Source: Oscillospiraceae bacterium
Lineage (GTDB): Bacteria; Bacillota; Clostridia; Oscillospirales; Oscillospiraceae
DNA: 64,000 bases
Assembly: GCA_015067945.1 (NCBI GenBank)
Contig: SVLM01000002.1
Location: 1 to 64,000 of the forward strand
Direction of reading: 5' to 3'
Below, piece by piece: positions 9,401 through 17,264 of the stretch. The notes beneath the pieces were generated by a model that had not been told where the DNA came from, did no database searches, and worked only from the letters and a program-made list of their open reading frames with translations. The first letter of the stretch is position 1. Each line of letters starts with the position of its first letter. Made by a program: the position numbers and the translations under genes.

Positions 9401-9695
9401 TGTTGGTATTGCTCAGCTTCACGCCGGGCAGCATGCTGGTTTCCCCTGCAAAAACGGATTTATCCGTCCAAACCGCACCGGCAAATTCGGTGTCCAGCTT
9501 GTCGGGACCGAAGAATTGCTTCCAATCCTCAATGGTGGGAGCGTCAACTAGCTTACTGCCGGGAATGATATTCAGGCTGCTGTCAGAGGCTCGGTCCGCG
9601 GCAAAGCCAAAGGTCGGAACGAGGGAGAACACCAGCACAAAACTCAAAACGGCAGCAACCGCACGGTGAATCCAAGAATATCTTTTTGCTGTCAT
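3438..9695 (-). CDS. Giant VWA-domain surface adhesin with eight pilin-type (FctA-like) repeats
   Basis: A 2085-residue cell-wall protein. Order: signal peptide (about 1-33, cut near GFA-A); the VWTDKSVFAG element typical of this family; a VWA domain with MIDAS motif DLSGS (from residue 118) and MSDGAP (313-318); a middle region with an SxExxR-like spacer; eight repeats of about 125 residues whose starts read K-x-L-x-G-R-x-L-x-A-G-E-F-x-F (clearest copies near 3850, 4185, 4970 and 5370); and a C-terminal sorting signal PPKTAD, hydrophobic helix and KKR tail. Such pilin repeats usually form internal Lys-Asn isopeptide bonds. The start MTAKRYSW is chosen for its AAGGAG at 9 bases. The gene lies 34 bases after tetR and is probably cotranscribed with it. 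No sortase gene is in the window, and PPKTAD departs from LPxTG. Confidence 0.9.
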   Translation of the reverse strand: MTAKRYSWIHRAVAAVLSFVLVFSLVPTFGFAADRASDSSLNIIPGSKLVDAPTIEDWKQFFGPDKLDTEFAGAVWTDKSVFAGETSMLPGVKLSNTNNFLVALSAIAGNYTITGHATVPTDTMLVLDLSGSMLIEGEYGPFQNGEMADGVDVSNVAAMLDATNAAIASLMQQNKNNRVGVILYSGNTSTNQAATTGTATVVLPLGRYEGVAVGEKTEYLSLNATQVTQNIYKNTGSNRRPNWVKTDEQVTYYTGSVSVKVASGLKTEAGASVSNASKQVTGGTYVQNGLYKAMQEFLAITDTVVPEGNPQAGAQRMPVIVLMSDGAPTIATTSYTSIGSSNVGDGTTTTDKITLLTQLTAAYVRGKVLDHYKENPGDEQNMLFLTLGLGTSSNAAATNTLYPAGSSNTLTGYWNNYLAADAGANVQVITGNNGLTVKRDALVAEMNYVDKYFYAANASEMIDSFKQIVNEIQLKADSYNTLVSGGDADISGYVTFEDGLGELMEVHQVNGILMSDGNGGVVLYTGKGIAQGMTSGTLGTVDGATDRGNELVRTVKERIPGLTTSMAQQLISNAYNDQQLYYENDSSWSNYIGWYADADGNYVGFWDKDSGYENAPAGAVYANRSYGYLGVEGDSDMMHVVVQVRTNLKTKHQTVLFKIPAALIPTVTYHVTLSNDDATKVESLVREDALPMQLVFEVGMRRDLNSVNLEAKIAEHIAGGGHVHKNADGTYSFYTNSWAIGNDRNGNGIPDPDEVETAVVAESHFNPALDNGRFYFTEDTLVLDASGNVVTGDTKPAGTTYQHARAIYSATEKTYIYMPMSEQTVAKAQKNADGQWYIPAGSPYLEWSRFRFDKDDNKTGTLSYTFVPAAFENSTLGIDIYVFLGNNGTLKLAPATGIALTKKVDGVIADADSYTFTVSIPAGVAANPIVTDANGDPLAAATVTAFANGSFDVTIPADVTAYITGIPAGTAVTVTEKILGDYHVSGITVNGLAQSTGASVQVTVPAITDTVKLVQVEFTNAANGYGNLTVLKDVTHNLGSDPDVLATKVFTFKVTLSGDKIQPGDTFKTSTGVDVKVAADGTLTYADGTAITLHNEESVTIFDIPEGTAYTVEETDIPDGFVLDHATSSSGIIDANVTDVADFVNRYPGTYTSVSVPLNLTVNKVLEGTLPNAETFTFALQQLLPDNTHPDKKTYEIALLTGRGSVSDAAEVLQFAEVGTYYYRIVEKIPENKIPGMTYSTTNALFAVIVTDVDMDGVLEVDVRAEANINASVSYADPSDKESVTGVSVEATFTNVYEVHSTGVSVGIRKELVNNTGVEIPLTGFRFGLYAVDANGNAVGDPIQVVTANALGDAAFNIVITENKDLTYIIKEIVPSPAKAGMTYDDSEYVLSIDVTAAMDGQLSAVSSVKRKGTDTETTAVFRNTYALTPTSAIIPYSKTLVGRNPLAGETFSFRLVRTDAAYQPLTGADAFADTYTVSAGQHTIILSEALLNKVGTYHFKLTEVAGNTAGLRYDSAEYHISVTVTDNGQGALVASAPVIHKVGQAETVTEAAFVNTYSVTGSGSVVIDGKKTLSGREMIAGEFSFGLYTDLNSTPIQIVTNRADGSFVFDALHFTAADLASNNGTKVYTYYVKEILPDETDLRGVSYDTTEHTVTVTVSHDNSGNLVVTPSANHTQTIVINNAYNAKGVDVTVHGMKILVGDWSAVQNKTFTFQLFEADSDYRVTNTTPATATNSSTGEFSFGLSFTDGQEGDYYYVLREDVSAAAGGIEYDATIYRVLVQVTDNGTGNLHAQVFMYHPGTGNVANDAILNAPVAVFSNGYSVGSVQAILEGNKVLNGRDQAAGEFTFSVLEGDKVVATGTNAADGTITFTPITYTTAGVYTYTVQEDAGTLGGVTYDEREFTVTVTVTDNGAGKLLVSVSYDTAIAFENTYTPEKTEEVVISGDKNLTGRDLAEGEFGFVLKDESGNSVETVKNGADGTITFSGIRFDAAGVYKYTVSEVKGNLADVIYDDAEFTVTVTVTDNGEGKLIADVAYSEAVVFNNVYYKEPPKTADAAHPAMAAMMGVAAIGMLAVLVIGKKRFAE

Positions 9696-9729
9696 TTTCT
9701 TCATCTCCTTATTAAATACAATTGGTCTG

Positions 9730-10422
9730 TTATCTTCCAAGCAAATCCAGCAATGCCTGCTCATTTGCTTCATCTACATATTTTTTAAAGTCCGCAAGGA
9801 CTCTGCTGCCGAGATTGCGATAGTCCATGGCGAATACCGTTTGAATCTTTGTTTCCCGAGCCTCCGGCGGTATACCGTAGATGCCCAAAATATTGTGCAG
9901 GGCACCGGATACGCGTCTTTCCAGACTGACGGGATCGCCTGCAGTCATCAGCGTTCCGTATTCCACGCCGGAGACCAGTACCTCCGCTTCCGCATACTGC
10001 TCGTGATCCCATTCGGGACGGTATTGGCCGAAGACCTTCTTGGCTCGTTCCACATCATTCCTGCGAATCAGCTCCAAACACAAAGGACTGGTGTAGGATG
10101 CGTGGAGAAAATCCATTGCCACGGGATCATCACACATTGTAGCCATGGCGGTCAGCTCCAGACACAGTGCCAGCACAGAGCTTACGCCCTCATTGGCCTC
10201 CAGCTCCACCTGCCGCCATTGGAATTTACACATGAGTTCCACCAGCTCTGCCAGAAGATGCTCCTTGGTGGCGAAGTAGAAGGTCACATTGCCGGGACTC
10301 ATGTCCAGCTCCTTGCATACCATCTTGATGGAAGTATTGGAATAACCTTCGTTCAAAAACAATTTGGAAGCCACTCGGATAATCTCCAGCCTTGTCAATG
10401 CACTTTTGTTGATTCTAGCCAC
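9730..10422 (-). CDS. TetR/AcrR-family transcriptional regulator
   Basis: A 230-residue one-component regulator. Residues 8-60 are the TetR DNA-binding domain (IIRVASKLFLNEGYSNTSIKM... then VTFYFATKEHLL, the helix 4 signature). The C-terminal ligand domain is helical and gives no hint of ligand. The start is GTG 10422 with AGGAGG 9 bases upstream. It is the first gene of a probable two-gene operon with the giant adhesin and sits behind a promoter that carries a perfect dyad, so self-repression and control of the adhesin are likely. The signal sensed is unknown. Confidence 0.9.
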   Translation of the reverse strand: MARINKSALTRLEIIRVASKLFLNEGYSNTSIKMVCKELDMSPGNVTFYFATKEHLLAELVELMCKFQWRQVELEANEGVSSVLALCLELTAMATMCDDPVAMDFLHASYTSPLCLELIRRNDVERAKKVFGQYRPEWDHEQYAEAEVLVSGVEYGTLMTAGDPVSLERRVSGALHNILGIYGIPPEARETKIQTVFAMDYRNLGSRVLADFKKYVDEANEQALLDLLGR

Positions 10423-10448
10423 AGTTCGTTCCTCCTGCTCTCTTTCTT

Positions 10449-10471
10449 GGTCAGATCTGCCTTGTCTGACC
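10449..10471. promoter_or_regulatory. Second dyad in the tetR leader
   Basis: GGTCAGA (10449-10455) and TCTGACC (10465-10471) are perfect complements across 9 bases, between the promoter and the start codon. It could be a second operator or an RNA hairpin. Confidence 0.45.
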
Positions 10472-10485
10472 TTCGTTGTGACTTC

Positions 10486-10514
10486 ATTTTAGTATTCTTA
10501 CTAAAATTTGTCAA
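10486..10514 (-). promoter_or_regulatory. tetR-adhesin promoter with overlapping operator
   Basis: On the minus strand TTGACA (10509-10514), a 17-base spacer and TAAAAT (10486-10491). A perfect dyad, ATTTTAGTA and TACTAAAAT around a 4-base centre (10486-10507), covers the -10 box and most of the spacer, the usual place for a TetR operator. Confidence 0.75.
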
Positions 10515-10598
10515 TATTCTTTTTGCAAAATCCTTCCAAAAAATCAAACTTTTACAAATCTTACAAATTTCACCCAGGTTTCTCATACAAAACGCCAT

Positions 10599-10623
10599 GC
10601 GGACGAGCAATGCTCGCCCCTAC
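10599..10623. repeat. Family C hairpin, copy C1
   Basis: GCGGAC, then inner stem GAGC/GCTC around AAT, then CGCCCCTAC. Confidence 0.7.
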
Positions 10624-10675
10624 AACCAACTACGGTAATATATTATATGTAGGAGAGGCCATTGTCCGAATCTAG

Positions 10676-10817
10676 TGTCATTGCGAGGAGCGTAGCGACG
10701 TGGCAATCTCCTTAGTTTTCCTCCTGACCGGGGGGGATTGCCACACCAGTGTGAGCACCGGTTCGCAATGACAACGTATTTAGGGGATTGCCACGGCCCA
10801 ATGGCCTCGCAATGACA
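10676..10817. repeat. Family A modular repeat, copy A1 (three modules)
   Basis: One forward module with inner stem AGCG/GCG and two reverse modules with inner stems ACCAGTG/CACCGGT and GGCC/GGCC. All are bounded by TGTCATTGCGAG or its complement. The spacer after the first module reads CTGACCGGGGGG. Confidence 0.85.
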
Positions 10818-10910
10818 GAACGAGATGTGCGTGGGAGGGGTAAACGTAGTCAAAAAGCGGATTTTGTATAAAAAATACGAAAAAATGTGTATTTTTATTG
10901 GGAAAACCCC

Positions 10911-10939
10911 TTGCAATCCGTGGAAAAGGGTGTTATAAT
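10911..10939 (+). promoter_or_regulatory. Promoter of the rimP-nusA-infB operon
   Basis: TTGCAA (10911-10916), a 17-base spacer and TATAAT (10934-10939). Transcription would start near 10946. Confidence 0.75.
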
Positions 10940-10966
10940 CCCTTATGTAAAGATGTTTGACTGTTG

Positions 10967-10990
10967 GAGAGAGGGGCTAGCCCCTCTCTC
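10967..10990 (+). promoter_or_regulatory. Leader hairpin of the rimP operon
   Basis: A perfect palindrome GAGAGAGGGG-CTAG-CCCCTCTCTC followed by TTTCTTGTG lies between the transcript start and the rimP ribosome site. The shape suggests an attenuator or an RNA-stabilising leader. No known riboswitch fold is recognised. Confidence 0.55.
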
Positions 10991-11013
10991 TTTCTTGTGA
11001 AGGAGGCGAATTT

Positions 11014-11466
11014 ATGAAGGTCACAGAGCTGGTTGCCCAGTTTGCCCAGCCCATCGTGGAAAGCCACGGCTGCAGTCTTTGGGATGTGGAATACGTCCGG
11101 GAAGGCTCCGAGCGTTTTTTGCGGCTGTACATTGAAAAAGAGGGCGGCGTGGACATTGCCGACTGCGAGGCCATCTCCCGGGCGGTAGACCCGGTGCTGG
11201 ATGAAAAGGACCCCATCGCGGAATCCTATCATTTTGAAGTCTGCTCTGCCGGTCTGGAACGGGCACTGAAGCGTCCCGGGGATTTTGAGCGGTTTATGGG
11301 CAGTCCCATTACGGTCAAGCTGTACCGTCCCAAAAACGGCCTGAAGGAGCTGCCCGGCATCCTGCGGGGCTACGAGGATGGCCGCGTTACGGTGGAAGCC
11401 GGTAAGGAAATCATTACATTTGAAAAATCTGAAGTTGCACTGGTGCGGCTTCGCGTAGAATTTTAA
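11014..11466 (+). CDS. rimP: Ribosome maturation factor RimP
   Basis: A 150-residue cytoplasmic factor for 30S subunit maturation. The N-terminal alpha/beta domain contains the family pattern WDVEYVREGSERFLRLYIEKEGGVDIADCEAISRAV and DPIAESYHFEVCSAGLERAL. The C-terminal SH3-like domain reads GRVTVEAGKEI. The length is typical. AGGAGG lies 7 bases before the ATG. It is the first gene of the conserved rimP-nusA-ylxR-ylxQ-infB-rbfA block, 15 bases upstream of nusA. Confidence 0.95.
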   Translation: MKVTELVAQFAQPIVESHGCSLWDVEYVREGSERFLRLYIEKEGGVDIADCEAISRAVDPVLDEKDPIAESYHFEVCSAGLERALKRPGDFERFMGSPITVKLYRPKNGLKELPGILRGYEDGRVTVEAGKEIITFEKSEVALVRLRVEF

Positions 11467-11481
11467 CAGGAGGAAAGAGAA

Positions 11482-12588
11482 ATGGCCAGAGCCAAGAAAC
11501 AGCCTGCAACTCCCAAGGTAGATATCGGAGCAGAAATTTTTGCTTCTTTGCGTGACCTGGAGAAAATCAAGGGCATCAGCGTAGATTACATGGTGGAGCG
11601 TCTGAAGCAGGCACTCACCAACGCATACAAGAAGGACCGGGAGGACCATCGGGACATCCCTGCAGAAAATGTGGCGGTGGACCTGAGTGAAAAGGGTCTT
11701 TTCATGTATCAGATCAAGACCGCAGTGGAAGAGGTGGAGGATACCGCTCTGCAGATCCACATCGACGCTGCCCGGAAGATCGATCCCAATGTCCAGCTGG
11801 GCGACAATGTGAGCATCAGCGTGGATATTCAGAAGTTTGGCCGCATCGCTGCCCAGACTGCCAAGCAGGTGGTCATTCAGGGCATCCGTGAGGCAGAGCG
11901 TGGCGTGATGTACGAAAGCTACTCCGGCAAGACCCAGGAGCTGCTGACTGGTACTGTGCTGAAGATCGACCCCAGCGGCGATGTATTTGTTCGTGTGGGT
12001 CAGGGTAACGAAGCTTCCGACGCAATTCTCCGGGCCGGCGAGCAGATCCCCGGTGAGAGCTTCCGGGAAGGCGATATGATCAAGGTCTATGTACTGGAGG
12101 TTCACCGCCCCACCCGTGGCCCCCTGGTTCAGGTTTCCCGTACTCACCCCAATGTGGTTCGCCGTCTGTTTGAGCTGGAGACCCCCGAAATTGCAGAGGG
12201 TCAGGTGGAGATCCGCAACATCGCCCGTGAGGCCGGCTCCCGGAGCAAGATGGCCGTCCGTGCCACTATGGAGGGCATTGATCCCGTGGGTGCCTGCGTC
12301 GGTCCCCGTGGCGGCCGTGTCAGTGCCGTTGTGGAGGAGCTCCGCGGTGAAAAGATCGACATCGTTGTATGGAGCGAGGATCCCTGCGAATATGTCAAGG
12401 CCGCTCTGAGCCCTGCGGATGTGATTTCCGTGACCCAGATCCCCGGCCAGAACGCCTGCCGTGTCATCGTGCCGGACGATCAGCTGAGCCTCGCCATCGG
12501 CAAGGAAGGTCAGAACGCCAGACTGGCAGCCCGCCTGACCGGCTATAAGGTAGACATTAAGCCCGCTTCCTGGACGGAAGAGGCCTGA
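11482..12588 (+). CDS. nusA: Transcription termination/antitermination factor NusA
   Basis: A 368-residue RNA-polymerase-binding factor, the short Firmicutes form without the C-terminal acidic repeats of E. coli. In order: the N-terminal polymerase-binding domain, an S1 domain (TGTVLKIDPSGDVFVRVGQGNEASD), and two KH domains (GACVGPRGGRVSAVVEEL and LSLAIGKEGQNARLAARLTGY). AGGAGG precedes the ATG by 7 bases. It shares the rimP promoter and is followed 21 bases later by rnpM. Confidence 0.97.
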   Translation: MARAKKQPATPKVDIGAEIFASLRDLEKIKGISVDYMVERLKQALTNAYKKDREDHRDIPAENVAVDLSEKGLFMYQIKTAVEEVEDTALQIHIDAARKIDPNVQLGDNVSISVDIQKFGRIAAQTAKQVVIQGIREAERGVMYESYSGKTQELLTGTVLKIDPSGDVFVRVGQGNEASDAILRAGEQIPGESFREGDMIKVYVLEVHRPTRGPLVQVSRTHPNVVRRLFELETPEIAEGQVEIRNIAREAGSRSKMAVRATMEGIDPVGACVGPRGGRVSAVVEELRGEKIDIVVWSEDPCEYVKAALSPADVISVTQIPGQNACRVIVPDDQLSLAIGKEGQNARLAARLTGYKVDIKPASWTEEA

Positions 12589-12609
12589 TTTCCGAAGGAG
12601 GTAGCTTCA

Positions 12610-12879
12610 ATGCAGAAGAAAATTCCCCAGCGGCAGTGCATGGGCTGCCGGGAACGGAAAAATAAGCGGGATATGATCCGTGTGGTTCGTCAGACCGACG
12701 GCACCGTATCTCTGGATTTCAGCGGAAAGCTGAACGGACGGGGTGCCTATGTGTGTCCGGATCCGGAATGTCTGAAAAAGTGCCGCAAGACCCGGTCCCT
12801 GGATCGGTGTCTGGAGGTCACCATTCCCGAGGAGGTCTTTGATCGGCTGACCAGGGAAATGGAGGGCGGCAATGGATAA
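12610..12879 (+). CDS. rnpM: YlxR/RnpM RNA-binding protein
   Basis: An 89-residue DUF448 protein. The conserved QRQCMGCRERKNKRDMIR start, the GRGAY loop and the C-x-K-C pairs (CPDPECLKKC) are present. In Bacillus the family binds RNase P RNA and modulates tRNA processing. Its place between nusA and the L7Ae-like gene is the conserved Firmicutes arrangement. Its last 8 bases overlap the next gene, so the two are probably translationally coupled. Confidence 0.93.
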   Translation: MQKKIPQRQCMGCRERKNKRDMIRVVRQTDGTVSLDFSGKLNGRGAYVCPDPECLKKCRKTRSLDRCLEVTIPEEVFDRLTREMEGGNG

Positions 12880-13285
12880 GGCACTGAATTATCTGGCATT
12901 GGCACGGAAGGCCGGCAAGGCCGAGCTTGGCGAAGAGCCGGTGGGTGCTGCAGCAAGAGCTCAGCACGCACACCTGATCATCGTGGCATCGGACGCTTCC
13001 GACCACACCTGGCGTCGGGCCAAGAGCTTCGCCGCCGGCACCAAGCAGCAGTGTGTCCGCATGCCTTATTCCAAGGATGACATGGGCTTTGCCATCGGCC
13101 GTCAGGCACTGGCCATTGCAGCCATCACCGATGTGGGCATGGCACTGGCAATGGTGGAAGCTTTGGGTCAGCCGGAGCAGCACAAGGCTGTTATTGAGGT
13201 TCTGACCGAGAAACAGAAGCGTCTGCGTCAGCGGCAGGCAGAGGCCAAGGCCCATCAGCGGAATATCCGCAAGGGAAAAAAGTAA
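12872..13285 (+). CDS. ylxQ: YlxQ, L7Ae-family RNA-binding protein
   Basis: A 137-residue L7Ae/L30e/Gadd45-fold protein, probably a kink-turn RNA binder associated with the ribosome. It begins LNYLALARKAGKAELGEEPVGAA, has the fold's HLIIVASDASDH strand, and ends in a basic tail (EKQKRLRQRQAEAKAHQRN) longer than the usual 100-residue paralogues. The ATG lies inside the rnpM stop region. It is part of the rimP operon. Confidence 0.9.
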   Translation: MDKALNYLALARKAGKAELGEEPVGAAARAQHAHLIIVASDASDHTWRRAKSFAAGTKQQCVRMPYSKDDMGFAIGRQALAIAAITDVGMALAMVEALGQPEQHKAVIEVLTEKQKRLRQRQAEAKAHQRNIRKGKK

Positions 13286-13336
13286 GTTATTTGACAATGA
13301 GGATTGTCAACTCCCATATCTTATGGAGGTGCGTAT

Positions 13337-15676
13337 ATGAGTTTAGTGAAGTATCGTTTGAAGGAGGTCGCGGCGGATTTCGGCGTGGCTCCCAAGCAGA
13401 TCAGCGAGATCGTAGGAAAGTTTTTTGAAAAACCCAAGTCCAACACCCAGGTTCTGACCGATGAAGAGCTGAACGTGGTGTTCGATTACATGACCCAGAC
13501 CAACCAGATTGCTTCTCTGGAGGTGGTTTTTGCGGTCAAACCCAAGGAACAGCCTAAGGCCGAAGTTAAGCCCGAGCCTGTCAAGGAAGCACCTAAGGCA
13601 GAAGCTGCCAAGGCTGCCCCCGCCAAGGAAGCTCCCAAGGCTGAGCCCAAGCAGGAAAAGCCTGCCAAGCCTGCAGAGCCGGAGCGGAAGCGGGAACGCC
13701 GGGTGGTGGATACCTCCGCTGTCCAGGTCAATACCAATCGCTTTGCCGATGTGGACAATCTGGTTTCCGAGCGTGTGCAGAATTACCAGGGCGGCAAGCA
13801 GCGGATCGGCGGCGGTAAGGGCAAGCAGCAGCAGAAGCAGCAGAACAATAAGTTCAAGGGCAACAAGAGCAAGAACGAGGAGCAGGAGAAGCTCCGCCGT
13901 CTGCAGATGGAGGTTGCCCGGAAAGCTCCCACCGTGGTTAAGATCCCTGATGAGATCACCGTTGGTGAGCTGGCCAGCCGGATGAAGAAGACCGCCGGCG
14001 AGGTTATCAAGTGCCTGATGATGAACGGCATCATGGCCGGCATCAACCAGACCATCGATTTTGACACCGCCGAATATGTGGCTACCGAAATGGGCTGCAA
14101 GGTGGAAAAGGAAATCACCGTCACCATCGAAGAGCGGATCATCGACGACCATGTGGATACTGCCGAGGAACTGGAGACCCGTGCTCCCGTCGTGGTTGTC
14201 ATGGGTCACGTTGACCACGGTAAGACCTCCACTCTGGACGCCATTCGTAAGACCTCCGTCACCTCCGGAGAGGCCGGCGGTATTACCCAGCACATCGGTG
14301 CTTATACTGTGGATGTAAACGGCAATATGGTTACCTTCCTGGACACCCCCGGCCACGCTGCCTTTACTTCCATGCGTGCCCGTGGTGCCAAGTCCACGGA
14401 TATCGCCATTCTGGTGGTTGCTGCCGACGACGGCATTATGCCCCAGACTGTGGAATCCATCAACCACGCCAAGGCCGCAAATGTGCCCATCATCGTGGCC
14501 ATCAACAAGATGGATAAGCCCACCGCCAACCCGGACAAGATCAAGGAACAGCTGACCAAGTATGACCTGATCCCCGAGGAATGGGGCGGCGAGACCATCA
14601 TCGTTCCCATCTCCGCCAAGACCGGCATGGGCTTAGATGACCTGCTGGAAATGGTCATTCTGACCGCTGAGGTGCAGGAGCTGAAGGCCAACCCCAACCG
14701 CCGTGCAAAGGGCACTGTCATCGAAGCCCGGCTGGATAAGAACAGAGGCCCCGTTGCTACCCTGTTGGTGCAGAACGGCACCCTGAATCAGGGCGACATC
14801 GTCATTGCCGGTACTGCCGTGGGCCGTGTCCGTGTCATGACCAACGACAAGGGCCGCACGGTGAAGACTGCAGGCCCCTCCGTTCCCGTGGAGATCACGG
14901 GCCTTGCCGAAGTGCCCGCACCCGGTGACGAGTTCAACGCCGTTACCGACGAGCGTATGGCCCGTGAGCTGGTGGAGCAGCGTCGTCAGGCACAGAAGGA
15001 CGCCGCTGCCAAGGCTATGCAGAAGGTCACGCTGGACAATCTGTTTGCCAAGATGCAGGAAGGCAGCATGAAGGAGCTGCCCCTGATCGTCAAGGCCGAC
15101 GTTCAGGGCTCTGCCGAGGCTATCAAGGCTTCTCTGGAGAAGATCTCCAACGAGGAAGTCCGGGTCAAGGTCATTCACGCCGGTGTCGGTGCCATCAACG
15201 AAAGCGATATCCTGCTGGCATCCACCTCCGGTGCGATTGTCATCGGCTTCAACGTCCGTCCCGACTCCGGTGCTCAGGCAAGTGCCCAGCGTACCAATGT
15301 GGATATGCGGTTCTACCGGGTCATCTATGATGCCATCGACGAGATCGAGGCTGCCATGAAGGGCATGCTGGCTCCCAAGTTTGAGGAAGTTGTCATCGGC
15401 CACGCAGAGGTGCGTATGACCTACAAGGTCTCCGCCATCGGCACCATCGCCGGCTGTATGGTCAAGGACGGCAAGATCACCCGTGACGCTCAGGTTCGTA
15501 TTTTGCGTGACAATATCGTCATCCACGAAGGCGAGGTTGGCTCTCTGCAGCGGTTTAAGGACGCTGTCAAGGAAGTCACTGCCGGCTACGAGTGCGGCAT
15601 GAGCATCGCAAAGTACAACGACATCAAGGAAGGCGACATTTTCGAATGCTTCGCCATGCAGGAAGTCAAGCGATAA
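13337..15676 (+). CDS. infB: Translation initiation factor IF-2
   Basis: A 779-residue GTPase that places initiator tRNA on the 30S subunit. The start [17 protein letters not shown] at 13337 follows ATGGAGGT. An upstream in-frame ATG has no ribosome site. Order: N-terminal IF2N segment, an Ala/Lys/Pro-rich low-complexity linker (about 75-125) and a Gln/Lys-rich basic stretch (about 160-195), a second IF2N domain, then the G domain with GHVDHGKT (G1), DTPGHAAF (G3), NKMDKP (G4) and SAK (G5), followed by domains II-IV. It is followed by a hairpin and a family B repeat before rbfA. Confidence 0.98.
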   Translation: MSLVKYRLKEVAADFGVAPKQISEIVGKFFEKPKSNTQVLTDEELNVVFDYMTQTNQIASLEVVFAVKPKEQPKAEVKPEPVKEAPKAEAAKAAPAKEAPKAEPKQEKPAKPAEPERKRERRVVDTSAVQVNTNRFADVDNLVSERVQNYQGGKQRIGGGKGKQQQKQQNNKFKGNKSKNEEQEKLRRLQMEVARKAPTVVKIPDEITVGELASRMKKTAGEVIKCLMMNGIMAGINQTIDFDTAEYVATEMGCKVEKEITVTIEERIIDDHVDTAEELETRAPVVVVMGHVDHGKTSTLDAIRKTSVTSGEAGGITQHIGAYTVDVNGNMVTFLDTPGHAAFTSMRARGAKSTDIAILVVAADDGIMPQTVESINHAKAANVPIIVAINKMDKPTANPDKIKEQLTKYDLIPEEWGGETIIVPISAKTGMGLDDLLEMVILTAEVQELKANPNRRAKGTVIEARLDKNRGPVATLLVQNGTLNQGDIVIAGTAVGRVRVMTNDKGRTVKTAGPSVPVEITGLAEVPAPGDEFNAVTDERMARELVEQRRQAQKDAAAKAMQKVTLDNLFAKMQEGSMKELPLIVKADVQGSAEAIKASLEKISNEEVRVKVIHAGVGAINESDILLASTSGAIVIGFNVRPDSGAQASAQRTNVDMRFYRVIYDAIDEIEAAMKGMLAPKFEEVVIGHAEVRMTYKVSAIGTIAGCMVKDGKITRDAQVRILRDNIVIHEGEVGSLQRFKDAVKEVTAGYECGMSIAKYNDIKEGDIFECFAMQEVKR

Positions 15677-15681
15677 GATTA

Positions 15682-15720
15682 AAAGCCAGCCGCCGCGGTT
15701 GCGGCCGGCTGGCTTTGCCG
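15682..15720 (+). terminator. Hairpin after infB
   Basis: AAAGCCAGCCG and CGGCTGGCTTT form an 11-bp stem around a G/C-rich loop. The following T tract is short, so it may only partly terminate before rbfA. Confidence 0.55.
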
Positions 15721-15736
15721 TTCATAAACAAATCCC

Positions 15737-15808
15737 GTAGGGGAGGGTCTTGACCCTCCCAATACCCAGTGCCGATTACAAAGAGGGAGGGTCAAGACCC
15801 TCCCCTAC
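15737..15808. repeat. Family B double-palindrome repeat, copy B1
   Basis: GTAGGGGAGGGTCTTGACCC at the left and its complement at the right, 25 bases apart. Each arm is itself a GGGAGGGTC/GACCCTCCC palindrome. It sits between infB and rbfA. Confidence 0.85.
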
Positions 15809-15833
15809 AAAGATTATCTAGGAGGATACCAAC

Positions 15834-16193
15834 ATGGCATCCAATCGAATTAACCGAATCAATGAAGAAATCCAGAAATCTCTGGCCGAGAACCTGCGGA
15901 ATGTAAAGGATCCCCGGGTCAGCGGTACCATGATTTCTGTTACCAAGGTGGAAACCACCCCCGACCTGCGTTACGCCAAGGTCTATGTAAGCTTTCTGGA
16001 GGAAAATAAGGCCGCGGAGGCCATGAAGGGCCTGAAATCCGCCGGCGGCTGGCTCCGCCGGGAGGTGGGCAACGACCTGAAGCTGCGGTATACTCCGGAG
16101 CTGGTGTGGGCACTGGACGATTCCATCACCTACGGTGCAAAGCTTTTGAGTCTGATCAATTCTCTCGAGGTCAAGTCCGATGACGAGAACTGA
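15834..16193 (+). CDS. rbfA: Ribosome-binding factor A
   Basis: A 119-residue KH-like cold-shock factor that binds 16S rRNA helix 1 during 30S assembly. The family pattern is clear: NRINEEIQKSLAENLRNVKDPRV, then VSVTKVETTPDLRYAKVYVSFL, and LRYTPELVWALDDSI near the end. AGGAGG is 8 bases before the ATG. The last 14 bases overlap the next gene. Confidence 0.96.
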   Translation: MASNRINRINEEIQKSLAENLRNVKDPRVSGTMISVTKVETTPDLRYAKVYVSFLEENKAAEAMKGLKSAGGWLRREVGNDLKLRYTPELVWALDDSITYGAKLLSLINSLEVKSDDEN

Positions 16194-17130
16194 TGCCGCC
16201 CGCTGGTTTGCAGAAAGGGACAATTTTTGCATCCTGACCCATGCGGGCCCGGATGGAGATACCCTTGGCTCTGCCGCAACCCTGTGTTTGGGTCTGCGGA
16301 GTTTGGGAAAAACTGCTGCAGTGCTGCTTAACCCGGAAATTCCGGAGAAATTGGCATATCTGTGCGACGGGCTGATGATTGAGGAGCCTATGGAAAACCC
16401 GGTTTTCGTCAGCGTGGACGTGGCCGCGGCCTATATGTTTACGGAAAATCAGCTGCCCTTTGTGGAGAAAATTGCTCTGCGAATCGACCACCACGGAAAT
16501 TCCGACTCCTTTACACCTTTGGAGCTGGTGGATTCCGGCAGTGCCTCCTGTGCAGAAATCATTTACGATATTCTGGTGGAAATGGGCTGCCAACTGACGG
16601 CAGAAATCGCCATTCCTCTGTATACCGGACTGGCAACGGATACCGGCTGCTTCCGCTTTGCCAATACCAACGCCCATACGTTTACAACTGCCGCGGCCTG
16701 CGTGGCTGCCGGGGCCAATGTGCAGCCCATCAATCAGGCCTTGTTCGACACCGTTACCTTAAATAAGCTAATAGTGCAGGCTTGGGTCACGGAGCATACG
16801 GTTTTTCTGTCCGAGGGCAGGGCAGCCTACTGTGCCATGCCTGCCGGACTTGCTCAGGAATTGGGCGTTGCGGAATCGGATGTGGGCGGTATGGCCGGCT
16901 TTGTCCGATCCATTGAGGGCGTACGACTGGCCATTACCCTTCGGGAGTCCGGGGAGGATGGCAAGGTATATTTGTCTGCCCGGGCAGTGCCGGGATATGA
17001 CGCAGCGGCACTTTGTGCCAAATTTGGCGGCGGCGGACATAAGGGTGCTGCCGGCGGCTCAACCACCATGCCCTTGCGTGAAGCGATCCAAGCTGTGGAA
17101 ACCCAGCTACTCATCGCAATGGAAGGATAA
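16180..17130 (+). CDS. nrnA: DHH-family oligoribonuclease/pAp phosphatase (NrnA-like)
   Basis: A 316-residue DHH/DHHA1 phosphoesterase that degrades very short RNAs and pAp. Motifs: THAGPDGDTLGSA (motif I), SVDVA, IDHHGNSD (the DHH motif), TGLATDTGCFRF, and the C-terminal DHHA1 signature GGGHKGAAGG. The ATG overlaps the end of rbfA, the usual coupling in this operon. The 134-base gap to truB is filled by a family B repeat. Confidence 0.92.
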   Translation: MTRTDAARWFAERDNFCILTHAGPDGDTLGSAATLCLGLRSLGKTAAVLLNPEIPEKLAYLCDGLMIEEPMENPVFVSVDVAAAYMFTENQLPFVEKIALRIDHHGNSDSFTPLELVDSGSASCAEIIYDILVEMGCQLTAEIAIPLYTGLATDTGCFRFANTNAHTFTTAAACVAAGANVQPINQALFDTVTLNKLIVQAWVTEHTVFLSEGRAAYCAMPAGLAQELGVAESDVGGMAGFVRSIEGVRLAITLRESGEDGKVYLSARAVPGYDAAALCAKFGGGGHKGAAGGSTTMPLREAIQAVETQLLIAMEG

Positions 17131-17154
17131 ATGATAGCAATCGCAAAATCTATT

Positions 17155-17228
17155 GTAGGGGAGGGTCTTGACCCTCCCACCCAACATTGTGAATAACTAC
17201 AAAAGGGAGGGTCAAGACCCTCCCCTAC
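17155..17228. repeat. Family B double-palindrome repeat, copy B2
   Basis: Two intact self-palindromic arms about 27 bases apart, between nrnA and truB. Confidence 0.85.
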
Positions 17229-17264
17229 AAAGATGTTTACAGAAGCGAGAAACAGGAAAACACT

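Larger units (their letters stand above)
10423..11013. other. Intergenic region tetR/rimP
   Basis: It holds the tetR promoter and operators, a family C hairpin, a three-module family A repeat, and the rimP promoter and leader. No gene is seen. Confidence 0.8.

Noticed and set aside
7287-9551. Long open frame of 754 codons on the plus strand
   Set aside because: Antisense shadow of the same adhesin gene, without homology or ribosome site.
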